Assembly: GCA_017546085.1 (NCBI GenBank)
Contig: JAFYXQ010000053.1
Location: 1-34,131, forward strand
Direction: 5' to 3'
Source: Alphaproteobacteria bacterium
GTDB taxonomy: Bacteria; Pseudomonadota; Alphaproteobacteria; Rs-D84
Length of the DNA stretch: 34,131 bases
Shown here: positions 14,409 through 22,675 of the stretch, piece by piece
How positions within the stretch are numbered: position 1 is the stretch's first letter
Layout: each line of letters starts with the position of its first letter
The notes under the pieces: generated by a model
What the model was told of the DNA's origin: nothing
What the model saw: only the letters and a program-made list of their open reading frames with translations
Database searches by the model: none
Program-made: the position numbers and the translations under genes

Positions 14409-15464
14409 ATGAAAATGAAAAACATATTATTTGGATTACTGATTGTTGCGCCGACGATTTCATACGGCAATGGCATTGAAAACAAACAAATACCATTTCA
14501 AATGATTTACGAAACTGTAAGCAATAATAGTACATATGAAACACTGTACAACAGCGATTTTGTTTATTATTTAAAAGAACAGGTGCCTGATCAAAAGTTT
14601 ACAATTGGCAATTTATTCAGTTCCTGTGTGGGATACACAAAAATAGATCAAAATATAGATCTTGAAATGTGTAAGAGTTTTATAAAATCGGTTGTTTACG
14701 AACAAAGAAGATCAATTACGGATCCAAGCAAGGCATTTATTGCCACAACAACGCCGGATACAACTGAATTCAAATTTAGTATTTATGCGGCTGGTAATTA
14801 TACTGTCGATTGTAGTGGTGAAAATCCCGTTCAAAAAATATCAATTACCAATGCGAAAACGGGTCAGGAAATTAAATGTAATTATACCAAACCCGGTGCA
14901 TATAAAATTATAATTGACGGTCGCGCCACGGGGTATGATAATTCTGTTCCCGCAATATCATTTGAAGAAAACCAAAACCTTGCCGGGATTGATGGCAGTC
15001 TGGGCGCAATATTCCCAACATTGGGTAAATCCCAACCGGTGTTCGCGAACACCTTCGCTAATTGCAGTGGCTTAACGGGTCCGATACCTGAAAACCTGTT
15101 TAGCGGGATAAGTGGCGCCCCGGCGGAGCGGATGTTCTTGGGCACCTTCTTTGGTTGCAGTGGGTTAACGGGTACAATACCCGAAAAACTGTTCAGCGGG
15201 ATAAGTGGTGCCCCGGCGGCGCGTATGTTCGCCTACACCTTCTTTGCTTGCAGTGGGTTAACGGGTACAATACCTGAAAACCTGTTCAGTGGGATAAGTG
15301 GCGCCCCGGCGAAGTGGATGTTCTACAACACCTTCACAAGTTGCAGTGGGTTAAGCGGTATTGTTGGGCCATCGATATTTGGCAAAATAACCCCGCCCAT
15401 TACCGAAAAATATGTATCAGAAGAAGAAACGTTTGAATCTAGTGGAATATTGTTTATGGAATAA
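14409..15464 (+). CDS. BspA-like repeat surface protein
   Basis: 351 residues with a signal peptide (MKMKNILFGLLIVAPTISYG). Residues ~120-180 form an Ig/PKD-like segment (FKFSIYAAGNYTVDCSG, then CNYTKPGAYKIIIDGRATGY) of the kind that precedes BspA/DUF285 repeats. Three full and one partial 31-residue repeats follow, starting at residues 215, 246, 277 and 308 with the pattern TFxxCSGLTGxIPExLF and SGISGAPAxxMF. Such leucine-rich-like repeats occur on surface proteins of gut and oral bacteria that adhere to host matrix or other cells. The C-terminus is short and has no visible anchor. Its ribosome site (GAGGGGG) lies inside the end of the preceding gene, so translation is likely coupled. A terminator follows. 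Confidence 0.85.
   Translation: MKMKNILFGLLIVAPTISYGNGIENKQIPFQMIYETVSNNSTYETLYNSDFVYYLKEQVPDQKFTIGNLFSSCVGYTKIDQNIDLEMCKSFIKSVVYEQRRSITDPSKAFIATTTPDTTEFKFSIYAAGNYTVDCSGENPVQKISITNAKTGQEIKCNYTKPGAYKIIIDGRATGYDNSVPAISFEENQNLAGIDGSLGAIFPTLGKSQPVFANTFANCSGLTGPIPENLFSGISGAPAERMFLGTFFGCSGLTGTIPEKLFSGISGAPAARMFAYTFFACSGLTGTIPENLFSGISGAPAKWMFYNTFTSCSGLSGIVGPSIFGKITPPITEKYVSEEETFESSGILFME
15051..15361 (+). repeat. 93-bp tandem repeats in the BspA-like gene
   Basis: Units begin at 15051, 15144 and 15237, with a partial unit from 15330. They are nearly identical at DNA level over long stretches, including silent positions, which indicates recent duplication or gene conversion and a potential for copy-number change. 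Confidence 0.9.
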
Positions 15465-15491
15465 AATCCCCCGTTTGGGGGATTTTTTTTG
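15465..15491 (+). terminator. Terminator of the 13496-15464 unit
   Basis: AATCCCCC (15465-15472) and GGGGGATT (15477-15484) with a GTTT loop, followed by eight T residues, directly after the stop. Confidence 0.92.
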
Positions 15492-15503
15492 CTAAAAAAA
15501 TTT

Positions 15504-15580
15504 TCATTCCTGCGAGGGCAGGAATGACAAAAAAAAGGGGGGGGCGCAGGGATGACACCACTTCGTTAAAACTTCGTGGT
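15504..15580. repeat. Palindromic repeat element with a degenerate second unit
   Basis: TCATTCCTGC (15504-15513) and GCAGGAATGA (15518-15527) form a perfect 10-bp stem around GAGG. This is the common intergenic ATTCCTGC-type palindrome of many proteobacterial genomes. An A8-G8 tract follows, then GCAGGGATGAC (15546-15556), which looks like half of a second copy. CACCAC (15557-15562) and GTGGTG (15577-15582) can form a further stem and lie just past the 3' end of the aldolase gene. Nothing else is seen between 15492 and 15600. Confidence 0.65.
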
Positions 15581-15600
15581 GCGGGCAAAAAGGGTGGGGA

Positions 15601-16548
15601 TTAAGCGACCTTGTTGTCTGAACCCATGATGTTCCTGATTTCATCAATGCATATTTGGGTCATGGTTTCAATTGATGGTTTCAAAAATTCACGTGGATTG
15701 AAATTTTCTGGATTTGTCGCCAATGCCCTGCGTGTCGCGGCAGTAAAACCAAGTCTTAAATCGCTGTCCACATTAATTTTGCAAACGTTCATTTTTGTTG
15801 CACGACGCAGCTGATGTTCATCAATGCCACGGGCACCACTTATTTTACCACCGTATTCATTTATCACGCTTATTAATTTTTGTGGTATGTTTGATGCGCC
15901 ATGCAATACCAACGGAAATTTAGGTAAACGTGTGGCAATATCCGCCAATATATCAAAACGTAATTCTTCGTCATCGCGTTTGCGTTTGTATGCGCCATGA
16001 CTGGTACCAATGGCAATCGCGAGAGAATCTATGTTCGTCGCAGCAACAAATTTTTCAACGTCTGATGGGTTCGTGTAACTCGATTGTGTGCCAAATGTAT
16101 TTTCATCTTCAATACCCGACAGGGTGCCAAGTTCCGCCTCGACTGAAACGTTGTGTTGATGCGCAAAGTCTGCAACCTGTTTGGATAATTCAACATTTTC
16201 TTCGAATGGTAATTTACTGGCATCTATCATGACCGATGAAAAGCCAATTTTGATTGCATGTTTACATGCGTCGAAACTGCCACCATGGTCCAAATGCAGT
16301 GCGATTTTATCGCTTGGTTTTATTTTTGCGCCACGTATCATACCCATTAGCATATCTGCACCCATGTATTTAAGTGCTGATTCAGATACGGCAAGGATAA
16401 TCGGACTGTGTGTAATGCGTGCCGCATTTAATACCGCAAGTAACGTTTCCATGTTGTAAATATTAAACGCAGGCACTGCGTATCCACGAATTAATGCATC
16501 CGCAAAAATATCGTTCGTATTTACTAAGCCTAAATCTGAATACTTCAT
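15601..16548 (-). CDS. fba: Class II fructose-bisphosphate aldolase family protein
   Basis: 315 residues. It is a zinc-dependent aldolase that splits fructose-1,6-bisphosphate to glyceraldehyde-3-phosphate and dihydroxyacetone phosphate, or acts on a tagatose-type analogue. Motifs in order: VPAFNIYNMET near residue 25, LHLDHGG with catalytic Asp87 and zinc-binding His88, SVMIDASKLPFEENV, VEAELGTLSG with metal-site Glu, AIAIGTSHGAYK with a second zinc His, LHGASNIP with the third, and CKINVDSDLR for phosphate binding. The start follows AAAGGAT by 6 bp. It stands alone behind an extended -10 promoter. Substrate choice between fructose and tagatose bisphosphate cannot be read with certainty. Confidence 0.94.
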   Translation of the reverse strand: MKYSDLGLVNTNDIFADALIRGYAVPAFNIYNMETLLAVLNAARITHSPIILAVSESALKYMGADMLMGMIRGAKIKPSDKIALHLDHGGSFDACKHAIKIGFSSVMIDASKLPFEENVELSKQVADFAHQHNVSVEAELGTLSGIEDENTFGTQSSYTNPSDVEKFVAATNIDSLAIAIGTSHGAYKRKRDDEELRFDILADIATRLPKFPLVLHGASNIPQKLISVINEYGGKISGARGIDEHQLRRATKMNVCKINVDSDLRLGFTAATRRALATNPENFNPREFLKPSIETMTQICIDEIRNIMGSDNKVA

Positions 16549-16575
16549 ATAAAAATCCTTTGTCTCGTCCGTTCA

Positions 16576-16584
16576 ATTATAACA
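16576..16584 (-). promoter_or_regulatory. Extended -10 promoter of the aldolase gene
   Basis: The reverse strand has TGTTATAAT (16584-16576), an extended -10 without a clear -35, about 28 bp upstream of the start codon. Confidence 0.55.
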
Positions 16585-16706
16585 TATATTTTTTATTTTT
16601 AGGCGTTTTTTATATTCATTTGCTTGACAGCGATAAAATTTATGGAAAAATAAAAATCAAATCGGGGGTCGGATTGGGAATTTGTAAAACTTGCAAAGGA
16701 AAAAAA

Positions 16707-17045
16707 ATGAAAAAAACTTTGTTTGCATTGATTGCGTTTATTGGGTTGTCTGCATGCGCAGGTTCTTATGATTATTACGACGGAAACGTTCGTTATTATC
16801 AAGATGGCGAAGATTGCATATTCTATTCCACAGAATCTGGATATCGTTATTCACACGACATTCGTTCGCTGGATACAGATAAAAAAATCGTTTATCGCAA
16901 TACTATGTGCCGCGATTTGTACGCACAGGATAATATTAACCAGCCATCACGCACAGAACGTCAGGTTTTAACCCCTGTTGAAAAGAAAGATTGTGCATGT
17001 AAATCAAGTTGCATAAAAACTAAAAAATATGTTTTTGTAAAATAA
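16707..17045 (+). CDS. Small lipoprotein of unknown function
   Basis: 112 residues from the ATG at 16707, chosen because AAAGGA lies 6 bp upstream and because a lipoprotein signal begins there: MKKTLFALIAFIGLSAC, with Cys17 as the lipidated residue. An upstream in-frame extension to 16494 is antisense to the aldolase gene and is rejected. The mature part is rich in Tyr and Asp (SYDYYDGNVRYYQDG), then polar, with five further Cys, three of them in a late cluster (KKDCACKSSC). No family is recognised. A possible -35, TTGACA, lies at 16624-16629, but no convincing -10 follows. A terminator follows the gene. Confidence 0.85.
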   Translation: MKKTLFALIAFIGLSACAGSYDYYDGNVRYYQDGEDCIFYSTESGYRYSHDIRSLDTDKKIVYRNTMCRDLYAQDNINQPSRTERQVLTPVEKKDCACKSSCIKTKKYVFVK

Positions 17046-17051
17046 TTAAAT

Positions 17052-17078
17052 ACCCGCCGATTGGCGGGTGTTTTTTTA
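17052..17078 (+). terminator. Terminator after the small lipoprotein gene
   Basis: ACCCGCC (17052-17058) and GGCGGGT (17063-17069) around GATT, then seven T residues from 17071. It ends at the plsX stop codon; its use by plsX in the other direction is weaker (TATTTAATTATTT). Confidence 0.88.
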
Positions 17079-18167
17079 TTCTTCTGATTTTATGGTCGAA
17101 CGAATGTCCGCCAGCGCACGCGCACGTTCTGCAATCAATCCGTTCAAATTCGCGGCGGTTAAATCAACCGCATATTTAATCGAATTCGCAAATGCCAATG
17201 CATCACTGTTGCCGTGGGTTTTAACAGCAAATCCGCGTAACCCTAAAAATGTTGCGCCCGCATATGAACGTGGGTCTATTTTATGTTTCAAACGTTTAAA
17301 TACATGTATCAAGAAAAACGCACCAATTATTGCAAGTATTGATTTCTTGAAATTTTCAACAACAACACGTTTTACCAACTTTGCGGTACCTTCGACTGTT
17401 TTTAAAACAATGTTGCCGGTAAAACCGTCTGTAACAACAACCTGAACACGGCCAGCACTGATATCATTCCCTTCTACAAAACCGATATAGTCATATGGCA
17501 ATTTATCCTTGTTCTCGGTCAGGATTTTATTTAAGTGTATCAGTGTTTCGTTACCCTTGGTTTCTTCGGAACCAATGTTTAAAACACCTAATTTTGGACG
17601 AGGCATTTTCCCGACAACCTCGGCATAGACACTGCCTAAGATAGCAAAGTCAAACAAGATTGTTTCGTCGCAATGTACATTTGCCCCCAAATCCAAAACC
17701 ACAACGCGACTGTCGCCCGCACCTGATGGTAACATTGTTGTAATTGCAGGACGCGAAATTCCTTCTATGGTCTTTAATGCTAATTTTGACAATGACATCA
17801 AAATTCCGGTATTACCCGCACTAATTACCGCTGATGATTTACCTTCGCGAACATCCTTAATCGCCATGTACATTGATGTATCTTGGGCATGACGCAAAAC
17901 ATCCATAACCTTGTCCGTTGGTTTAATGACATTTGGCGCATGTATAACCTCTACATTACGGGAAACACGCGGGTATTTTGCCATTAATTTGCGCAATTTC
18001 TTTTCATCACCAAAAACACGGAAATGAACACTGTCTTCGCCATTTTGATATAGGTACTGATTCAATCCACCAAGGACCGCGTTTGGCCCCTTGTCCCCGC
18101 CCATGGCATCAATCGAAATAATTTTTTTATCGTCTGACCTTGTATCTATAAAAAGCAGAAAAGGCAC
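17076..18167 (-). CDS. plsX: Phosphate acyltransferase PlsX
   Basis: 363 residues with a GTG start. PlsX makes acyl phosphate from acyl-ACP, feeding PlsY in phosphatidic acid synthesis. The family opening ISIDAMGGDKGPNAVLGG starts at residue 18, and the later AVISAGNTGILMS, the DLGANVHC and GSEETKGNE segments and the VVTDGFTGNIVLKT block are all present. Other PlsX proteins begin two or three residues before IISIDAMGGD; here that spot has no ATG/GTG/TTG codon, so translation must begin at the upstream GTG, giving a ~15-residue leader, or at a rare codon. It lies 42 bp downstream of rpmF, the common rpmF-plsX pairing. fabH is elsewhere. Confidence 0.94.
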   Translation of the reverse strand: MPFLLFIDTRSDDKKIISIDAMGGDKGPNAVLGGLNQYLYQNGEDSVHFRVFGDEKKLRKLMAKYPRVSRNVEVIHAPNVIKPTDKVMDVLRHAQDTSMYMAIKDVREGKSSAVISAGNTGILMSLSKLALKTIEGISRPAITTMLPSGAGDSRVVVLDLGANVHCDETILFDFAILGSVYAEVVGKMPRPKLGVLNIGSEETKGNETLIHLNKILTENKDKLPYDYIGFVEGNDISAGRVQVVVTDGFTGNIVLKTVEGTAKLVKRVVVENFKKSILAIIGAFFLIHVFKRLKHKIDPRSYAGATFLGLRGFAVKTHGNSDALAFANSIKYAVDLTAANLNGLIAERARALADIRSTIKSEE

Positions 18168-18209
18168 AATAATGCGCCCTGCCTTCTGCCTATCTTTGTT
18201 AAAAGTTAA

Positions 18210-18359
18210 TTATTTTGCACCGCATGCAGGACAAACGTGATGTGGACGTTTCTTTTCGCCACATGTTTTGCAAACACCGCATGGCATTACAGATAATGCG
18301 TCATGTGAACGGCGCTGTGCGGAACGTGCTTTACTTGTTTTACTTTTTGGCGTTGCCAT
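18210..18359 (-). CDS. rpmF: 50S ribosomal protein L32
   Basis: 49 residues, read directly from the sequence: MATPKSKTSKARSAQRRSHD at the N-terminus, then a zinc-ribbon with CGVCKTCG and CPACG. The C-terminal half keeps four zinc-type Cys residues plus one extra, so this is the zinc-binding form of L32. The start has AAGGA 9 bp upstream. It is followed by plsX in the same orientation. A promoter is at 18391-18418. The position after rpoC, in the same orientation, is separated from it by a hairpin. Confidence 0.95.
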   Translation of the reverse strand: MATPKSKTSKARSAQRRSHDALSVMPCGVCKTCGEKKRPHHVCPACGAK

Positions 18360-18390
18360 CTTTATATCCTTTTTATGTTATAACTGTCCT

Positions 18391-18418
18391 ATTCTATTCA
18401 AATTCTGACAATTTGCAA
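18391..18418 (-). promoter_or_regulatory. Promoter of rpmF-plsX
   Basis: On the reverse strand TTGCAA (18418-18413) is followed after 16 bp by TAGAAT (18396-18391), about 32 bp before the rpmF start. Confidence 0.65.
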
Positions 18419-18422
18419 GAAA

Positions 18423-18457
18423 AAGTTTTCCGATCTGGGGCATTTGCCCCAGACGGT
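18423..18457 (-). terminator. Probable terminator of the rpoBC operon
   Basis: CTGGGGC (18435-18441) pairs with GCCCCAG (18446-18452), with a flanking CCG/CGG extension. On the reverse strand it lies 11 bp after the rpoC stop and is followed after a short A-rich gap by TTTTT. The gap makes it less typical. Confidence 0.55.
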
Positions 18458-18463
18458 TATTTT

Positions 18464-21400
18464 TTAGATATCCAACAACTGCTGTTGTCCATTGCCTTCG
18501 CGTGCCAAACGTTCTGCTTTTTCTTCTTCTTTGGCAATTTCGCGAACGCGACGTACGTATGCACCTGTTCCAATCGGTATCAAGCGACCAACAATCAAGT
18601 TTTCGTTAATACCGACCAATTTGTCAGTAGAACCACTGATAGCTGCATCAACCAACACCTTGGTTGTCTGTTGGAACGATGCGTTCGAAATAAATGAACG
18701 AGATGTCAATGATGCGCGGGTCAAACCAACAAGGACCTGAGATGCCTCTGCCAATCTGCCACCATCACGAGCAACACGTGCGTTTTCTTCTTCGAAATCA
18801 ACACGGTCAACAACGGCGCCCATCAAGAATCCTGTGTCCCCAGGGTTTATGATTTCAACGCGACGTGTCATTTCACGTATCAAAATTTCAATATGCTTGT
18901 CATTGATTGACACACCCTGCAGACGATAAACCTGCTGAATCTGTTCAACCATAAATGTTGCCAAGGCCTTTTGACCCAAGATGCGCAAGATATCCTGAGG
19001 CACAGGATCGCCATCGACCAGTTTATCAGCCTTGCGTACAATGTCGCCACTGCGGACCAACAAGTTTGTACCCTTTGGTACCGCATATTCAACAGGTGCT
19101 GTACCGTCTGTTGGTTCAATGCGAACTATTATCTTGTTCTTGGCATCTTCAAGTTCAACTGTACCATCAATTTCAGCCAATAACGCTGGGTTTGTTGGAC
19201 GACGAACTTCCAACAATTCATTAACGCGTGGCAAACCACCGGTAATGTCGCCTGTACGTTTTGTCTGAACAGGGATGCGTGCGATAATATCACCAGCAAC
19301 AACCTTGTCCCCGTTGGCAACATTCAACACAGAATAAATTGGTAACAAATATTCTGCAATTTTCTTGCCACCAAGAGAGATAATATCCCCCTTGTCATTA
19401 ACCAATGTGATGGCTGGTTTCAAAGCCTTTTTAGTATTTGTTTTCCAGTTAATAACCTTGCGTGATACGATACCTGTCATGGAATCTACTTCTTCCTGAT
19501 AAGATACATTTTCAACCAGGTCATTAAAGCTTACAATACCGTCTTTTTCAGCGATGATTGTATTTGAATATGGATCCCATTCTGCAACCTTGGCACCCTT
19601 TTCAACAACATCACCATCGTTAACAATCAACATAGATGCATATGGTAATGCAGCGCTGAACAATTCTTTGCCTTCGTTGTCAACGATTAACATTTTTCCA
19701 TTGCGGCTTAATACAACTACACGGCCTGCACTGTTCTTAATCGTATTAACGTCAACTAATTTTACTGTACCCGCAACCGGCACTTCGATAAAGTGGCTTT
19801 CTGCGCCGCCAGATGCAACACCACCAATGTGGAAGGTACGCAATGTCAACTGAGTACCAGGTTCACCAATTGACTGACCAGCAAGAACACCAACCGCTTC
19901 GCCGACGTGTACCAATGCATTACGGGACAAGTCCATACCATAACATTTTGCACACAGACCGTCTGAACAACATGTCAGAACACTGCGTACATCAACGCTT
20001 GGTAAGCCTGATTCATTAATTGCCTTGGATGCAGCCTTGGTAATTAATTCACCCGCAGGAACAATCACTTCCTTGGTCAATGGGTGGATAACATCGTGGG
20101 CCGCGGTACGTCCCAAAACAACATCACCCAATGGTACAGATAATGTAGAACCAGTATAAACAGGTTTCGCTGTAATATAATCTGTTGTTCCACAATCGTG
20201 TTCTGTAACAACTGTGTTTTGTGCCAATTCAACCAAACGACGTGTCAAGTAACCTGCGTCAGCTGTCTTCAACGCAGTGTCCGACATACCCTTACGCGCA
20301 CCGTGGGTGGATGTAAAGTATTCAGACATGGTCAGACCTTCTTTAAAGTTCGAGATAATTGGAACTTCGATAATCGAACCGTCTGGTTTCTGCATCATAC
20401 CACGCATACCTGCCAACTGCTGAATCTGACGTTTGGAACCACGAGCACCAGATAACGCCATCATATAAACGGAATTCCAATCGTTACCCTTGGATTTGCC
20501 CAATGCAGCATATGCCATATCACCCAATTTGTCGGTTGTCTTTTGCCACAAGTCAATCAACTTGTTATAGCGTTCACCACCTGATAACAAACCGTTTTGA
20601 TATTGTTCTTCGATTTCTTCTGCGGCCTTTTCAGATTGTGCAATGATATCTTTCTTTTCTGCAGGGATAACGATGTCGTCGTATCCAATTGAAATACCAC
20701 TGCGTGCAGCCTGTTCAAAACCAGTATCTTTTAACGCGTCTGCTAACAAAATCATTGCTTTGTCGCCACAACGTTCGTATGTGGTTGCCAATAATGCCTT
20801 GATTTCTTTAACCGGCATAACCTTGTTAACCAAGTCAAATGGCATATCATCAGATTTTGGCAACAATTCGCCTAAAATCATGCGACCGGCAGTTGTTTTA
20901 TATGTTTTGCCATTAATACGCGCGACGATTGGGGTATGCAATGTAATCGTCTTGTTTTCCAATGCCAACTTCACTTCGTCCATGTTTGCAAAACGTGGTG
21001 ATTTTTCATCGTGTTCACCGTTAATCAAAGAAATATAGTAAACACCCAAAACCATGTCTTGTGATGGAACAATCATTGGTGCACCGTTCGCTGGCGACAA
21101 TACATTGTTAGATGCCAACATTAATGTACGTGCTTCTAATTGTGCTTCTAATGAAATTGGTACGTGAACGGACATCTGGTCCCCGTCAAAGTCAGCATTA
21201 AATCCAGCACATACCAATGGATGCAGACGAATTGCCTTGCCTTCTATCAATACTGGTTCAAATGCCAACAAAGACAATCTGTGCAATGTTGGTGCACGGT
21301 TCAACAATACTGGATGCTGATAAATAACCTTTTCAAGGATTTCCCATACAATATCTTCGCCATTTTCAACCATTTTACGTGCGGTTTTCAATGTGTTTGC

Positions 21401-22572
21401 ATAATCGCCCGCCAACAAACGTGAATAAACAAATGGTTTGAACAATTCTAGCGCCATTGTTTTTGGCAGACCAACCTGATGCAATTTCAAAGATGGACCA
21501 GACACAATTACAGAACGACCGGAATAGTCAACACGTTTACCCAACATGTTCATACGGAAACGACCTGATTTACCGCGCAGTGAATCAGACAATGATTTTA
21601 ATGGACGACGGTTCTGTGAAACCATTGGACGTGCCTTGTGTCCATTGTCAAATAATGAATCAACAGCTTCCTGTAACATGCGTTTTCATTACGGATGATA
21701 ATATCAGGTGCATGCATTTCCATAAAACGTTTCAAACGGTTGTTACGGTTAATTACACGACGATACAAATCATTCAAATCAGATGCAGCAACATGCCCTG
21801 CATCCAATGTAACCAAAGGACGCATATCTGGTGGGATAACAGGGATAATATCCGGCATCATCCATGCAGGTTCTGTTTTAGAATCCAAGAATGCTTCGAC
21901 CAATTTTAACTGTTTGATAATGGCTTTGCGCTTTGATTCTGATTTTGTTTCGCTTAACTCTGCGCGCAGACGTGTGCGTTCATCGCCCATATCTAAATTA
22001 GAAATAATAGAACGAACACCTTCGGCGCCAATACCAACGTGAAATGCATCCGCACCAAATTCTTCGACAGCTGCCTGATATTCATCTTCGCTGATTACAT
22101 CGTATTGTTTCAAGTTAGTTAAACCAGGTTCAATAACAATGTATGCATCGTATGAAATAACCTGTTCCAATTTTTTCTGTGGAAGGTTGTTTAACAGTGT
22201 CGCAATTTTACCTTCGCGCAGGAACCATGTGTGCGCAACAGGCATTGCTAATTTAATATGCCCCATGCGTTCACGACGAACAGAAGAAGACCCAACTTCT
22301 ACGCCGCAACGTTCACAAACAACGCCACGGAACTTAATTCTTTTATACTTGCCACAGGCACATTCATAATCCTTGATGGGACCAAAAATTTGTTGGCAAA
22401 ACAAACCTTCGGCTTCTGGTTTCATAGAATGATAGTTAATGGTTTCTGGTTTTTTTACTTCGCCATGGGACCAGGACAAAATTTCTTCGGGGGATGCAAT
22501 TGTAATACGCAGGGCATCAAATTGTTCCTTAGTTTCGATTTGTCCAAAAATCTTTTGCAACATATTGCTCAT
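18464..22572 (-). CDS. rpoC: RNA polymerase beta' subunit, interrupted by a one-base frameshift
   Basis: Two overlapping frames encode RpoC. The first (from ATG 22572) gives residues 1-296 up to IIIRNE and then runs out of frame to a stop at 21598. The second carries [12 protein letters not shown] onwards to 18464. The break is at a run of four T (21683-21686, AAAA on the coding strand), where GAAAAACGCATG is expected and GAAAACGCATG is found. Restoring one A gives 1369 residues. In that numbering the catalytic NADFDGDQM has Asp461/463/465 (E. coli 460/462/464), and zinc site 1 has Cys71, 73, 86 and 89 (E. coli 70, 72, 85, 88). All other parts are intact, including the second zinc cluster ([11 protein letters not shown]). 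It is preceded by rpoB and by AAAGGAG. A sequencing or assembly indel is more likely than a true break. Confidence 0.93.
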
Positions 22573-22607
22573 TATATTTTGCTCCTTTCAGTCGCTTTAA
22601 CGAGTTG

Positions 22608-22675
22608 TTAGTGGTTTAGTCCATTAGTGTCGTCAGACCCATCCCCCATTGCGGGGAATGGGAACCAACCACTAA
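22608..22675 (-). promoter_or_regulatory. Folded rpoB-rpoC intercistronic element
   Basis: AACCACTAA (22667-22675, overlapping the rpoB stop) is complementary to TTAGTGGTT (22608-22616), giving a 9-bp closing stem in the RNA. Inside it a second hairpin forms from CCCAT-CCCC and GGGG-ATGGG (about 22638-22662). No T tract follows, so it is not a terminator. It may be an RNase cleavage or translation-pacing element. Confidence 0.5.

Noticed and set aside
16494-16706. Upstream extension of the small lipoprotein
   Set aside because: It overlaps the aldolase gene in antisense; the ribosome site and lipoprotein signal both point to the ATG at 16707.
21670-21700. Programmed -1 frameshift in rpoC
   Set aside because: The zero-frame codons AAT GAA AAC do not form an X-XXY-YYZ slippery heptamer, and a four-base A run is too short for polymerase slippage.
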